DNA of 60,149 bases from Paracoccaceae bacterium. Lineage in GTDB: Bacteria > Pseudomonadota > Alphaproteobacteria > Rhodobacterales > Rhodobacteraceae. Of the stretch, positions 1 through 8,651 are shown in pieces; positions within the stretch are counted from its first letter, which is position 1, and the number at the start of each line of letters is the position of its first letter. Location of the stretch: NCBI GenBank assembly GCA_016778765.1, contig JADHOV010000016.1, positions 1-60,149 on the forward strand. The letters run 5' to 3'. Below the pieces are notes generated by a model. The model saw nothing but the letters and a program-made list of their open reading frames with translations. It did not search any database and had not been told where the DNA came from. The translations under genes and the position numbers were made by a program.

Positions 1-13
1 TTTGTGATGCGCT

Positions 14-607
14 TTATGACGTGTCTTCGCTTAGCACGGGCAAGATACCAAAGCCGTTGCGCCAAAACACCAGCGCCAACACCCCAGCTTCACGTGTTTG
101 CAAAGCATGCGGTTGCTGCGCGGCGTGAAAAATAACATCTCCGGGATGTAAAAAACGCGGCGCCTGCCCAGCCCGCATAAACTCGGCCTCACCAGCAATC
201 ACCAAATAGCATTCTTCGGCTGGGTGCTCATGCCATGGGTAATATAGACGGGGTGGCATATATACGACCCATGCCCAAAGTTGACCACTTTGAAACCCTC
301 CTTCTGGACCAATGATTGTAAAACACCCAAATCGATCTAAAAAATCTTGCCCGACCTTGGTATGTTTATAGGTTTCGCGCCAATGCGCTTGAGCTCCTGC
401 TGCCACAACAGCCTTACAAAGTGTCTGATATTGCGTTTCAAAAAATTCATTCTTTTCGCGTACCAATCCCTGCCCGCATAGCAATGGATTTGGCTCGATC
501 TCTTGAGTTGTGACATCTTGGCAGAACGGCGCAAAAGCCATCAGCTCTTGGTGGTTTTCATAAACAGTCCGAAGTTCGGACAATAATAAATCAAACGGGC
601 GTGCCAT
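14..607 (-). CDS. dddQ: DMSP lyase, DddQ-type cupin
   Basis: This is a 197-residue single-domain cupin that probably cleaves dimethylsulfoniopropionate to dimethyl sulfide and acrylate in the cytoplasm. The cupin core is visible near residues 122-182. The segment WHEHPAEECY supplies His128, Glu132 and Tyr134, and QQPHAL supplies His167. These match the H/E/Y/H metal-binding set of DddQ, and the length also fits DddQ (about 200 residues). The open frame extends 12 bases further to a TTG, but the ATG at 607 gives the usual family N-terminus (MARPFDLL). No strong ribosome-binding site is visible. No acrylate-processing gene is adjacent, so the assignment rests on the protein alone. DddL or DddW are related alternatives with the same fold and chemistry. 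Confidence 0.78.
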   Translation of the reverse strand: MARPFDLLLSELRTVYENHQELMAFAPFCQDVTTQEIEPNPLLCGQGLVREKNEFFETQYQTLCKAVVAAGAQAHWRETYKHTKVGQDFLDRFGCFTIIGPEGGFQSGQLWAWVVYMPPRLYYPWHEHPAEECYLVIAGEAEFMRAGQAPRFLHPGDVIFHAAQQPHALQTREAGVLALVFWRNGFGILPVLSEDTS

Positions 608-1254
608 TACAAAAACCAATAAGATTATTCTTCCCCCAAAACCCTACATTTTGGGATTGCCATGTCAAACTCAATTAACTCTGCGGGCCTATTTTGCGGC
701 TCGATTATAAGCCTTGACTGATCCTTATAACGGCCATTTAGATCCGAGTTATCTAAACAGCGGCCCTTTCAGTTTTTTGACACCCGAAAAGATACACTCT
801 GGCTTTGCACCCCACCCAAGTCTTGATCCCACCGGCGAATATCACGCCGCCCCAACGGTGCTTTGAGGCCCTGTATTTCATGAAATACCGCGTGGCGGGA
901 GGTTTTATCGCGACAGGCACAGATCACTATTATGATCTGGCACAGAGGCCTGCTCAGGGTCTTTTATATGTCTCAGCGCAGGCTTGAATGTCTTTCAAAA
1001 GCATTTGCGCTCATCGTTTTTTACGCAGCTTGAATTTTGGGAAATGCCAGATAAAAGTCACGAGGGTTGACCGGCTTTACATCGCGCCAAGACCCTTGAT
1101 ATGCTGTCTTTCTTCGGCAGGGCATCCGCCAAAAGCCCAAAGCATTTTGAATAGGGCTAGCAGATATGGGCCAGCCAGCCGGGGCTGGTCATCGACAATC
1201 GTGCCAAGTAGACACATCACATCAGACCCTCGACATTAAGATTTGGAGACACAG
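608..1254. other. Intergenic region between dddQ and the CMD gene
   Basis: About 650 bases separate the divergent dddQ and carboxymuconolactone-decarboxylase-family genes. Two short forward frames (805-987 and 988-1239) have no ribosome-binding site and resemble no family I recognise. A reverse frame near 1082-1220 reads plausibly for about 46 codons but has no start context, so it may be decayed coding sequence. The part next to dddQ (610-780) presumably holds its promoter. No RNA gene or repeat was seen. Confidence 0.4.
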
Positions 1255-1641
1255 ATGAGCCTATTTGACGAAGACCTTTTTCTAAAAGGCTTAGAGCAGC
1301 GAAAAGCCACTTTAGGAGCTGAGTATGTAGAGACCAACTTGGCTGCAGCCGATGAGCTCACGCGTCCATTCCAAGAAGCCATGACCGCCTGGTGTTGGGG
1401 TTTTGGCTGGGGCGATGATGTGATTGATGCCAAAACTCGCAGCATGATGAACCTGTCCATGATTGCGGCATTGGGCAAAATGCATGAATGGGAACTGCAT
1501 TGTAAAGGCGCTTTAAATAACGGCGTGACCCCAGAGGAAATTCGCGCAATCATTCATGTTGTGGGTATCTATTGTGGCGTGCCACAGGCTTTAGAATGTT
1601 TTCGTTCAGCCCGCAAAGTGCTCAATGAGACGCCCCGCTAG
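1255..1641 (+). CDS. Carboxymuconolactone decarboxylase family protein
   Basis: This 128-residue, all-helical protein belongs to the carboxymuconolactone decarboxylase (CMD/AhpD-like) family. Family features include the aromatic stretch WCWGFGWGDD (about residues 43-52), the run SMMNLSMIAALGKMHEWELH and the C-terminal segment TPEEIRAIIHVVGIYCGVPQALE. It lacks the CxxC peroxidase motif of AhpD, so a decarboxylase or hydrolase-like role is likelier than peroxide reduction. The start is the ATG at 1255, preceded by GGAGA at 1245-1249; a TTG 12 bases upstream lies inside that site. The substrate is unknown. It stands alone on its strand, with the LacI regulator gene following 224 bases downstream. 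Confidence 0.75.
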   Translation: MSLFDEDLFLKGLEQRKATLGAEYVETNLAAADELTRPFQEAMTAWCWGFGWGDDVIDAKTRSMMNLSMIAALGKMHEWELHCKGALNNGVTPEEIRAIIHVVGIYCGVPQALECFRSARKVLNETPR

Positions 1642-1865
1642 GCCGCGTTCAGCGCCGGCAAGTAAATGAACCGCCATAGCGCAAAAAAGACCAGGGCAAA
1701 AAAACCATCCGCACCGAAAAGCCTATTGATGGACCGGCTTGGTTAAGCCCACTCAAAACATTTGCAGCGGCGGCGCCTTGCGTCTTACAAAAACAGGCAT
1801 ATAGCTTGATCCAGAAGGAAATTCTCGGCTACCCTTACCTGAACGCCCAAAAAGGAAATCGCGAC

Positions 1866-2891
1866 GTGTCAAAAACTCCACCACGCTCATTGACGTTACG
1901 AGATGTCTCAGAAGCCTGCGGCGTTTCTGAAATGACCGTCAGCCGCGTTCTGCGCGACAGCGGCGATGTCTCGCAAACCACCCGCGAAAAGGTGCTCAAA
2001 GCCGCCCATGATTTGGGCTATGTACCAAATAAAATAGCCGGCGCTTTGGCAAGCCAAAGGGTGAATCTGATCGCCGTTATCATTCCGTCCATGTCCAACA
2101 TGGTCTTTCCCGAAGTCATGATGGGGATCAATGAAGTTCTGGAAAATACCGAGCTACAAGCGGTTATTGGGATCACAAACTATCTGCCTGAAACCGAAGA
2201 AAGCGTGTTATACAAAATGCTGTCATGGCGCCCGTCTGGAGTTATTATCGCGGGCTTAGAACATTCTGAACGGTCGCAAAAAATGCTGCAATCTTCAGGG
2301 ATACCAATCGTTGAAATTATGGATATTGACGGCACTGCCACCGATTGCGCCGTGGGTATTTCGCACCGGCGCGCCGGGCGCGAAATGGCGCAGGTTATTC
2401 TGGATGCAGGATATCGCAAAATAGGATTTATGGGCACAAAAATGCCTCTCGACCATCGCGCCCGCAAACGCTTTGAAGGCTTTTCAGAAAGACTTTTGCA
2501 ATCCGGTGTAGAAATCGCTGATAAAGAATTTTATTCGGGGGGCTCTGCCTTGGCGAAAGGGCGCGATATGACCAATGATATGCTCATGCGCTCACCGGAT
2601 TTAGATTTTTTATATTTCTCAAACGATATGATTGGTGCGGGCGGTCTGTTACATCTTTTGAAACAAAAGGCCGATATTCCGCAAAAAATTGGTTTAGCAG
2701 GCTTTAATGGTGTCGAGTTGCTGCAAGGCCTACCACTGCAATTGGCCACGATGGATGCCTGTCGCTTGCAGATCGGCCGACAGGCCGCACAAATCATTTG
2801 CCATCGGATTTCGGGCGCCTTGACATTGGGTGAAAAAATCGTTGAATTGACGCCAACGCTTTCACCGGGTGACACGCTGCGATCGGCCTAA
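1866..2891 (+). CDS. LacI-family transcriptional regulator
   Basis: This 341-residue protein has the LacI/GalR layout: an N-terminal helix-turn-helix (LTLRDVSEACGVSEMTVSRVL, about residues 9-29), a hinge, and a periplasmic-binding-protein-like effector domain starting at VNLIAVIIPSMSN. It most resembles the GntR (gluconate) branch of LacI regulators. The start chosen is GTG at 1866, with AAGGA at 1852-1856 spaced correctly. A longer frame from 1806 adds 20 residues without family support. No sugar transporter or catabolic gene adjoins it, so its regulon probably lies elsewhere. The 2H-phosphoesterase gene follows 55 bases downstream and may be co-transcribed. Confidence 0.9.
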   Translation: MSKTPPRSLTLRDVSEACGVSEMTVSRVLRDSGDVSQTTREKVLKAAHDLGYVPNKIAGALASQRVNLIAVIIPSMSNMVFPEVMMGINEVLENTELQAVIGITNYLPETEESVLYKMLSWRPSGVIIAGLEHSERSQKMLQSSGIPIVEIMDIDGTATDCAVGISHRRAGREMAQVILDAGYRKIGFMGTKMPLDHRARKRFEGFSERLLQSGVEIADKEFYSGGSALAKGRDMTNDMLMRSPDLDFLYFSNDMIGAGGLLHLLKQKADIPQKIGLAGFNGVELLQGLPLQLATMDACRLQIGRQAAQIICHRISGALTLGEKIVELTPTLSPGDTLRSA

Positions 2892-2946
2892 TCGTGAAGA
2901 AATCGCGTGGTTTTTTGCCCAACGCTTTAACTTCAAAGAAAGCGAA

Positions 2947-3645
2947 ATGACCGACCAAACTATGTTCAAAAGATATGCGATTTATTTTGTTCCCAAGGGG
3001 GAATTGGCCAAGTTTGGACGGGCATGGCTGGGCTGGGATTGCCGCAAAGGTCAATATATAAGCTCTGAAAACGCATTTGCAGAGCCGCTGGCTGACCGAG
3101 AACATTTTACAAAAAAACCGCGGAAATATGGGCTTCACGCAACCTTAAAAGCCCCTTTTCGACTGCAAGCAACGCAGAGTGAAACCGCCCTGCGCAGCGC
3201 ATTCCGCGGCTTTTGCAATCATCAAAAACCAACAGCTTCGGGCAATTTAATGCTCTCTGAACGGGGCGGGTTCCTCTCGTTAAGGCCCCAAATGCAATCC
3301 GCTGCCCTCTTTGAGCTTGGCAAACACTGCCTTGAAGCGTTTGACCCGTTTCGCGCGCCTTTAGAGCAGAGCGATCTAGACCGTCGCCGCAACGCTCGCC
3401 TGAGCCCGCGCCAAAACCAGTTTTTACACCAATGGGGCTATCCATATGTGCTGCAAGAGTTCCAGTTTCACATTACGTTAACGTCATTCCTGAGCATTTT
3501 ACAGCGCGAAACGATCAAACCAGCATTAAAGAATTTGTTGGCTCATGAGTTGGACCGCCCCTTTATTATCGCGCATCTTGCCTTAATGGGAGAGGATAGA
3601 AACGGCCAATTTCATATTTTGGAAGAAGCCAATCTATCCGGCTAA
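2947..3645 (+). CDS. DUF1045 2H phosphoesterase-like protein (phosphonate-operon type)
   Basis: This 232-residue protein belongs to the DUF1045 family, best known as an accessory gene in phosphonate (phn) operons. Two H-x-T motifs of the 2H phosphoesterase superfamily are present: HAT at residues 64-66 (YGLHATLKAPF) and HIT at 175-177 (FQFHITLTS). The predicted role is a cyclic phosphodiester hydrolase acting on a small nucleotide- or ribose-derived substrate, but the true reaction is not known to me. The start is ATG 2947, after AAAGAAAG; the next Met (MFKRYAIYF) would also give a normal family N-terminus. No C-P lyase gene lies nearby, so here it is an orphan next to a LacI regulator. Confidence 0.8.
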   Translation: MTDQTMFKRYAIYFVPKGELAKFGRAWLGWDCRKGQYISSENAFAEPLADREHFTKKPRKYGLHATLKAPFRLQATQSETALRSAFRGFCNHQKPTASGNLMLSERGGFLSLRPQMQSAALFELGKHCLEAFDPFRAPLEQSDLDRRRNARLSPRQNQFLHQWGYPYVLQEFQFHITLTSFLSILQRETIKPALKNLLAHELDRPFIIAHLALMGEDRNGQFHILEEANLSG

Positions 3646-3679
3646 AGGAACGGAATACCGACATAAAAAGGGCTAAAGC

Positions 3680-3844
3680 TCAACTCGATAATTTGTGAAT
3701 TTCTTCTTTGATCCGTAATTTTTGTTTTTTCATCGTTGCGACCTGCAAGTCATCAATCGCCAGGGATTTTTGTGCCTCTTCAACTGCCTCTGACAAAGCT
3801 TGGTGCTTTTTTCTTAGTTCCCGCACATGCGAAACAACTGTCAT
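3680..3844 (-). CDS. YdcH/DUF465-family small protein
   Basis: This 54-residue, highly charged helical protein fits the DUF465 (YdcH-like) family of small alphaproteobacterial proteins of unknown function. It starts MTVVSHVRELRKKHQALSEAVEEA and ends IKEEIHKLSS, a pattern expected to form a helical hairpin or coiled coil. The start at 3844 is preceded by a perfect AGGAGG about 8 bases upstream. A longer frame to 3868 would run through that ribosome-binding site and is rejected. It lies 114 bases upstream of trmN6 in the divergent cluster and is transcribed on the same strand. Confidence 0.75.
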   Translation of the reverse strand: MTVVSHVRELRKKHQALSEAVEEAQKSLAIDDLQVATMKKQKLRIKEEIHKLSS

Positions 3845-3958
3845 ATTGCTCAACCTCCTATGTAGCAATGCTTCGATGGCAGCATAAATTTATCACCCTG
3901 TCACTTAGAATAATTTTATTCTCGCAAAATAGGAGGAGTTTCGCCGAGCCACTTCAGT

Positions 3959-4726
3959 CTATTCCCAAATCGACACTAAATCTGCGCTGTTGCGCAACAC
4001 TGAACTGACCAAACCAGTATAGGTGTCACCATCATGGCGGTGGCGATCGCCCTCATGCAGTATCAAAGGCGCCATCAGACGAAAATTGGCTCGGCCGGCT
4101 TTGCGCGCGCGCAAAAGCATCAATCCGCTTTCGCGTCCTTTGCGCGGTGCGATGGGCACAACTTGTAAGCTGCCCAGATCATCGGGTAAGACAGCCATAA
4201 AATCCTGCAGCCTTTCGCTGCGAAAAATAAAATGGGCATAGCCCTTTGGGCGCAACCGTTTGGCGGCAAGCTTAACCCAAATCTTCAATGGCGTTTGCTC
4301 TCCCAGGGCGCGTTCGCGCGCCTGATGCGGGGCGGGGCAGCTCTGCGCGCGGTCAAAATAAGGGGGATTGGCAATCACGAAATCAAAGTTTTCACCCCGT
4401 AGCGCGGCTGGAGGGGAGGCGATATCTGCCGTGATAACTGTTAATTTGCAACCATTTTGCTGCGCATTTTGAGAGGCAAGAATCGCGGCATCAGGCTGAA
4501 TTTCAACTCCGGTTATTGCCAAGCCGGGGACGCGGGCCGCCAGACACAGACTGGCCACGCCAACACCGCAACCAAGTTCTAAAACGCTTTCCCCCCTGAC
4601 CGCGGGAACCGAGGCGGCAAGCAAAACAGGATCAACCCCCGCGCGATACCCTGTCTTGGGCTGAGCAACCATCAAACGGCCACCTAGAAACTGGTCATGG
4701 CTATGCAAATCCGAATCAAAGGTCAT
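3959..4726 (-). CDS. trmN6: tRNA1(Val) adenine-N6 methyltransferase-like (TrmN6/YfiC)
   Basis: This 255-residue class I SAM-dependent methyltransferase belongs to the YfiC/TrmN6 group (COG4123). The SAM-binding motif VLELGCGVGVASL lies at residues 48-60 and the N6-adenine methyltransferase motif NPPY at 120-123. The N-terminal GGRLMVAQPKTGYRAGVDPVLLAA is typical of the family. The likely reaction is methylation of A37 in a valine tRNA. Its start overlaps the stop of the upstream DUF2007 gene as ATGA at 4723-4726, so the two are probably translationally coupled. Methylation of another RNA or protein target cannot be excluded. Confidence 0.82.
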   Translation of the reverse strand: MTFDSDLHSHDQFLGGRLMVAQPKTGYRAGVDPVLLAASVPAVRGESVLELGCGVGVASLCLAARVPGLAITGVEIQPDAAILASQNAQQNGCKLTVITADIASPPAALRGENFDFVIANPPYFDRAQSCPAPHQARERALGEQTPLKIWVKLAAKRLRPKGYAHFIFRSERLQDFMAVLPDDLGSLQVVPIAPRKGRESGLMLLRARKAGRANFRLMAPLILHEGDRHRHDGDTYTGLVSSVLRNSADLVSIWE

Positions 4727-4935
4727 CGCAGCTCAATCTTATGCGCGATCATTAAGCGCAGCGCCGATGCGTGATCGTCTTCGCGCACCATCAAACGACG
4801 CGGCAAAATCCCCAGAGATCCTTCAAGTACCGAGGTATTTGTATCCAATTCAAAAAAAGCAATTTCCGCATCTTTCAGAATCGCCTGCGCATAGGCAATT
4901 AAAGTGATGTCGTTGCTTCTGAGCAGTTCTTGCAT
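4723..4935 (-). CDS. DUF2007-family small protein
   Basis: This 70-residue protein begins MQELLRSNDITLIAYAQAIL and matches DUF2007, a small ferredoxin-like-fold domain sometimes called a putative signal-transducing protein. The sequence has the expected beta-alpha-beta layout, with the conserved segment NTSVLEGSLGILPRRLMV near residues 32-49. The start at 4935 is preferred; the frame extends to 5061 but that would run into the divergent polyprenyl synthase gene. It overlaps trmN6 by ATGA. The pairing of a DUF2007 gene with a YfiC methyltransferase, divergent from a polyprenyl synthase, is common in Rhodobacteraceae to my knowledge. Function is unknown. Confidence 0.75.
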   Translation of the reverse strand: MQELLRSNDITLIAYAQAILKDAEIAFFELDTNTSVLEGSLGILPRRLMVREDDHASALRLMIAHKIELR

Positions 4936-4988
4936 GGCCTTACATTTAGTAATATCACTGCGCCTTGTCGAGCTTAGGAAACTGAAAA

Positions 4989-5993
4989 ATGGGCGATCAA
5001 GGGAACATCGTGACCAAACCCCAAGATGCATTGGCAAACTTGCTGTCGAAAGAGATGGCACAGGTCAATGAGCTGATTTCACAGCGCATGGCCTCACAAT
5101 ACGCGCCGCGCATTCCCGAAGTGACCGCGCATTTGATTAATGCAGGTGGCAAACGTCTGCGCCCCTTACTGACCCTAGCAAGCGCTTCTATCTGCGGCTA
5201 TACGGGCGGCTTTCATATTCATTTGGCGGCAACGGTCGAATTTATCCATACCGCCACCCTGCTGCATGATGACGTTGTCGATGAAAGCGCGCAGCGGCGC
5301 GGGCGACCCACAGCCAATCTACTCTGGGATAACAAATCATCCATATTGGTGGGCGATTATCTGTTTTCGCGGGCCTTTCAATTGATGGTAGATACTGGGT
5401 CTCTTGACGTATTGGCCATTTTATCCAACGCCTCTGCCACAATCGCAGAGGGCGAAGTTTTGCAACTCAGCGCCTCGCGCGATCTGAACACCAACGAAGA
5501 GATTTATCTGCAAGTGGTCAGAGGTAAAACCGCCGCCCTGTTTTCAGCCGCCACGGAAGTCGGCGGGGTGATTGCAAATGCACCTAAAGCGGTTCAAACC
5601 GCTTTGTTTGATTACGGCGATGCTCTGGGAATCGCGTTTCAAATTGTCGATGATCTATTAGATGTTAGCGGCGATCCCGACCTGATGGGTAAAAATATTG
5701 GAGATGATTTTCGCGAACGCAAGCTAACCTTACCATTCATAAAAGCCGTTGCGAAATCCACTGCCGATGAGCGGGCATTTTGGAAACGCACGATCGAAAA
5801 GGGAGACCAGCAAGAGGGTGACCTAGCACGGGCTTTGGAGCTCTTAAAAACCCATCATGCAATCGAAGAAACCCGCCAAGATGCTTTGCAATGGTCGAGC
5901 CGGGCCCAAGACGCCTTGGCTCCGCTGCCCGACCACCCGATGAAGGCGCTTTTGGCGACGCTTGCGACCTATGTGGTCGAACGGATCACTTAA
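4989..5993 (+). CDS. Long-chain polyprenyl diphosphate synthase (ubiquinone side chain)
   Basis: This 334-residue trans-isoprenyl diphosphate synthase probably makes the octaprenyl/decaprenyl tail of ubiquinone. Diagnostic motifs are GGKRLRP (residues 53-59), the first aspartate-rich motif HDDVVD (93-98) and the second DDLLD (221-225). These bind the allylic and homoallylic diphosphates through magnesium. Roseobacters make ubiquinone-10, so a decaprenyl product is likeliest, but chain length cannot be read from the sequence. The start is ATG 4989 after AGGAA. The gene is divergent from the DUF2007-trmN6 pair, and its 3' end overlaps convergent ispE by 8 bases. Confidence 0.9.
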   Translation: MGDQGNIVTKPQDALANLLSKEMAQVNELISQRMASQYAPRIPEVTAHLINAGGKRLRPLLTLASASICGYTGGFHIHLAATVEFIHTATLLHDDVVDESAQRRGRPTANLLWDNKSSILVGDYLFSRAFQLMVDTGSLDVLAILSNASATIAEGEVLQLSASRDLNTNEEIYLQVVRGKTAALFSAATEVGGVIANAPKAVQTALFDYGDALGIAFQIVDDLLDVSGDPDLMGKNIGDDFRERKLTLPFIKAVAKSTADERAFWKRTIEKGDQQEGDLARALELLKTHHAIEETRQDALQWSSRAQDALAPLPDHPMKALLATLATYVVERIT

Positions 5994-6834
5994 ACCTGTC
6001 CAAACATATCTGGGTTGATGCGATCCACCAATCTGGATGGGTTTGCGCCAGCTTTGCAGCAAGCGCATCGCGCGCCGCATCATTTTGCATCAAGGCAAAA
6101 CACGTGGCACCAGAGCCGGACATACGCGCCAAAGCCACGCCGGGTGCAGCGCGCAACGCGGCCAGCACATCCCCGATAACTGGAACCAAGTTCTGCGCCG
6201 GCACCTCTAGATCATTGCGTTGCTTGGACAACCAAAGCAACCAGGCCTCACGGTTTCGCGGATCAGGCATCGCCTCTAAGACCGGAGGATTTTCTTTTGA
6301 GGCAAGCGCGTTGAACACCGCCGGCGTCGATACCCCCTGCCGCGGATTGACCAGAATTATGGGAAATTGCGGCGGTGGCCCTAACATCTCTAATTGATCG
6401 CCAATTCCCCGCATCCGGGTTAACTGCGGCGACATGCAAACCGGTATGTCAGCGCCAAGCTGCAGCAGTTTGGCAAGGGCGGGCACAGGCTGGGACCACA
6501 GCTGTGATAAGGCCCGTATCGTCGCTGCCGCATCGCTTGAGCCGCCGCCAATTCCAGACGACGCGGGAAGGTTTTTTTCCAACTGAATATGCACTCCCTT
6601 ATACACATCAAACAAATGAGCAGCCCGGATCACTAGGTTTTCCCGCCCGATAGGAATATCATGTGCAAAGGGGCCAGTGCAGTCTAAAGACAGCTCATCC
6701 GCAGGTGAAACAGTAATCCGATCGCCAATATCGGCCATAACAACGTATGAATCCAGAAGATGATAGCCATCGCTACGCTGACCTGTAACGTGTAAAATCA
6801 AGTTGAGTTTGGCCGCTGCGAAGGCCTTAGCCAT
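5986..6834 (-). CDS. ispE: 4-diphosphocytidyl-2-C-methyl-D-erythritol kinase
   Basis: IspE is the GHMP-superfamily kinase of the methylerythritol phosphate pathway; it phosphorylates 4-diphosphocytidyl-methylerythritol. The 282-residue length is normal. The N-terminal AKLNLIL and the ATP-binding loop PASSGIGGGSSDAA (residues 90-103) are intact, and MSGSGATCFAL near residue 240 is the third GHMP motif. The start at 6834 overlaps the upstream TPR gene by 8 bases, and the 3' end overlaps the convergent polyprenyl synthase gene by 8 bases. Two isoprenoid genes therefore meet tail to tail. Confidence 0.95.
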   Translation of the reverse strand: MAKAFAAAKLNLILHVTGQRSDGYHLLDSYVVMADIGDRITVSPADELSLDCTGPFAHDIPIGRENLVIRAAHLFDVYKGVHIQLEKNLPASSGIGGGSSDAAATIRALSQLWSQPVPALAKLLQLGADIPVCMSPQLTRMRGIGDQLEMLGPPPQFPIILVNPRQGVSTPAVFNALASKENPPVLEAMPDPRNREAWLLWLSKQRNDLEVPAQNLVPVIGDVLAALRAAPGVALARMSGSGATCFALMQNDAARDALAAKLAQTHPDWWIASTQICLDRFK

Positions 6835-8518
6835 CTTGATTGGCCGTCGAGAGCAACGCCTCTGCCTCTTCTTCCAAAACGCGCTCCAATCCTACCTCTA
6901 ACTTGCGCAGAATCCTTTTTCGATCTGTTTCTTCAGGATCGAATGACAAAGCCCGCCGCCATTGAAACACCGCCTCACGCTTGCGCCCCACCTCCCAAAA
7001 CACATCCCCGAGATGGTCGTTCACGATCGGATCGATCGGCATCAATTCTGCCGCTCTTTCCAAATGCGGCAAGGCCTCCTCAAAGCGGCCAAGGCGATAA
7101 AAAACCCAGCCCAAACTATCGACAATATAACCACTTTCTGGCTGCTTATCGACCGCAGTTTGGATCATCGCTAAAGCTTCATCAAGCTTTTGACGCTTTT
7201 CCACCAACGAATAGCCAAGATAATTCAAAACCTGAGGATGCTCGGGCTGTAACGCCAGCGCTTGCCGGAAATCCTGTTCGGCCGCGGGCCAATCGCCCAT
7301 CCGCTCATTGGCCATGCCGCGCGCGTAAAACAGCCGCCACGCGCTTTTCATGGTGGGGTTCAAAAGATCTAAGGCAGCCGTATAGGCCATAACCGCCTCA
7401 TCATAGCGTTCTTGACTGCGCAGCAGATTACCCAACGCCTGATGGGCCGGCACTAATTTTTCATGGCTACGGGATAATCCGCGCAATACCTCGATTGCCG
7501 CCTCGGTCATTCCACTGTCGCGCAATGCATCCGCGCGCCCCAGCTCAGCCAAGGGAAACAGCGCGGAAACGGGAGCAATTGTCCGATAGGCTTCTATCGC
7601 CAGATCATATTGCCGCATTGCCACTAAAATCTCTGCGCTCAGCAACGCGGCCGGGGTGTATTTAGCAGAGAGAAACTGTGCCAATTGCGCGTGAAACAAG
7701 CTGTATTCATCTTTTTGCTCTTGGTTGAGGATTTGCGCAACCGCAAAGAAGACCTCAGCCAGCCCATCCTCGGCCGTTTTCATCAGCAAAGGTTTTGGCG
7801 ATCGTTTCCCCCCAATATCAGCTTTCAGCCGATCAAGCTCAGGATCAGATTGCTCGGTGAAAAATCTGTCAAAGATTGTACCAGCCTTATCAAACTGACC
7901 ATCCTGCATCAAAGCCTCGAGCCTGATTAAAATCGCTCTGCGCGTCACTTGCGCGCCATCTTTTGACAATGCGTCAAAGCGGTCATCGGCAGCCTGATAA
8001 TCGCCTGACACTTTATAAATCAACGCCAGATGATAATTGGCGAGCCCGCGTTCCTGATCCTGTTTAGACAATACTTTCAACTTCGCGATCGCCGCTTCAT
8101 AATCCCCGCTACCGGCCAATGACCAAGCTTCAATCAAATCATCAATAAGGGGATGACCAATCCCACGCTGTTCTTGCAAAAGCCTCGACAGGTCTGAATA
8201 ATTTTGAGACTTGGCTTTATTTGCAATCACCACCAAATTGGCCCATTGGCTATTGGCGCCTTGATTTGTGAAGGCTTGAGCAGCGGGTAAGGCCTGCTCA
8301 AACCGCCCCAACGCACCCTGCGCCAAAATCAGCTGTTCAAGCGCCATTATATTGGCGCTATCCTGCGCAACAACTTTTGAGAAATACTGAACAGACGCGT
8401 CCAGCCGACCATCTAAACTGGCTTGACGGCCCGCAAGATACGACCCGGCCAAGCCCTCTGCAAAAGACGGCGCGCCCAACATGCTTACTATGCATGCAAA
8501 CCCTAAAATATACCGCAA
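6827..8518 (-). CDS. Secreted tetratricopeptide-repeat protein
   Basis: This 563-residue protein begins with a signal peptide (MRYILGFACIVSMLGAPSFA, cleavage likely after residue 20) and is otherwise built of helical TPR repeats. Clear repeats near residues 370-520 include AYTAALDLLNPTMKSAW, AEQDFRQALALQPEHPQVL, IVDSLGWVFYRLGRFEEAL and VFWEVGRKREAVFQWRRAL. It is expected in the periplasm or at the outer membrane as a scaffold protein. A gene of this type immediately upstream of ispE is conserved in roseobacters to my knowledge. No specific function can be assigned. It overlaps ispE by 8 bases, suggesting co-translation. Confidence 0.85.
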   Translation of the reverse strand: MRYILGFACIVSMLGAPSFAEGLAGSYLAGRQASLDGRLDASVQYFSKVVAQDSANIMALEQLILAQGALGRFEQALPAAQAFTNQGANSQWANLVVIANKAKSQNYSDLSRLLQEQRGIGHPLIDDLIEAWSLAGSGDYEAAIAKLKVLSKQDQERGLANYHLALIYKVSGDYQAADDRFDALSKDGAQVTRRAILIRLEALMQDGQFDKAGTIFDRFFTEQSDPELDRLKADIGGKRSPKPLLMKTAEDGLAEVFFAVAQILNQEQKDEYSLFHAQLAQFLSAKYTPAALLSAEILVAMRQYDLAIEAYRTIAPVSALFPLAELGRADALRDSGMTEAAIEVLRGLSRSHEKLVPAHQALGNLLRSQERYDEAVMAYTAALDLLNPTMKSAWRLFYARGMANERMGDWPAAEQDFRQALALQPEHPQVLNYLGYSLVEKRQKLDEALAMIQTAVDKQPESGYIVDSLGWVFYRLGRFEEALPHLERAAELMPIDPIVNDHLGDVFWEVGRKREAVFQWRRALSFDPEETDRKRILRKLEVGLERVLEEEAEALLSTANQDG

Positions 8519-8651
8519 AATAAAAACCTACCCATTTTCCGTTAACTTAGGCTGCGTGCCCAGCCAAAGCAATGCCTTGGTAAAAACGCAAGATTTGATA
8601 AATCAAATGTAAGGCGTTGGTTGATATTCTCAAGAAGGGTGCGCGCAGAAC

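Noticed and set aside
805-1239. Two consecutive forward ORFs of 60 and 83 codons
   Set aside because: No ribosome-binding sites, no family resemblance, and the reverse strand looks no worse as coding sequence; treated as noncoding.
1638-1740. Reverse-strand frame ending in a hydrophobic run (ALVFFALWRFIYLPALNAA) between the CMD and LacI genes
   Set aside because: Only about 35 codons after a stop with no start codon; could be a membrane-protein remnant but cannot be supported.
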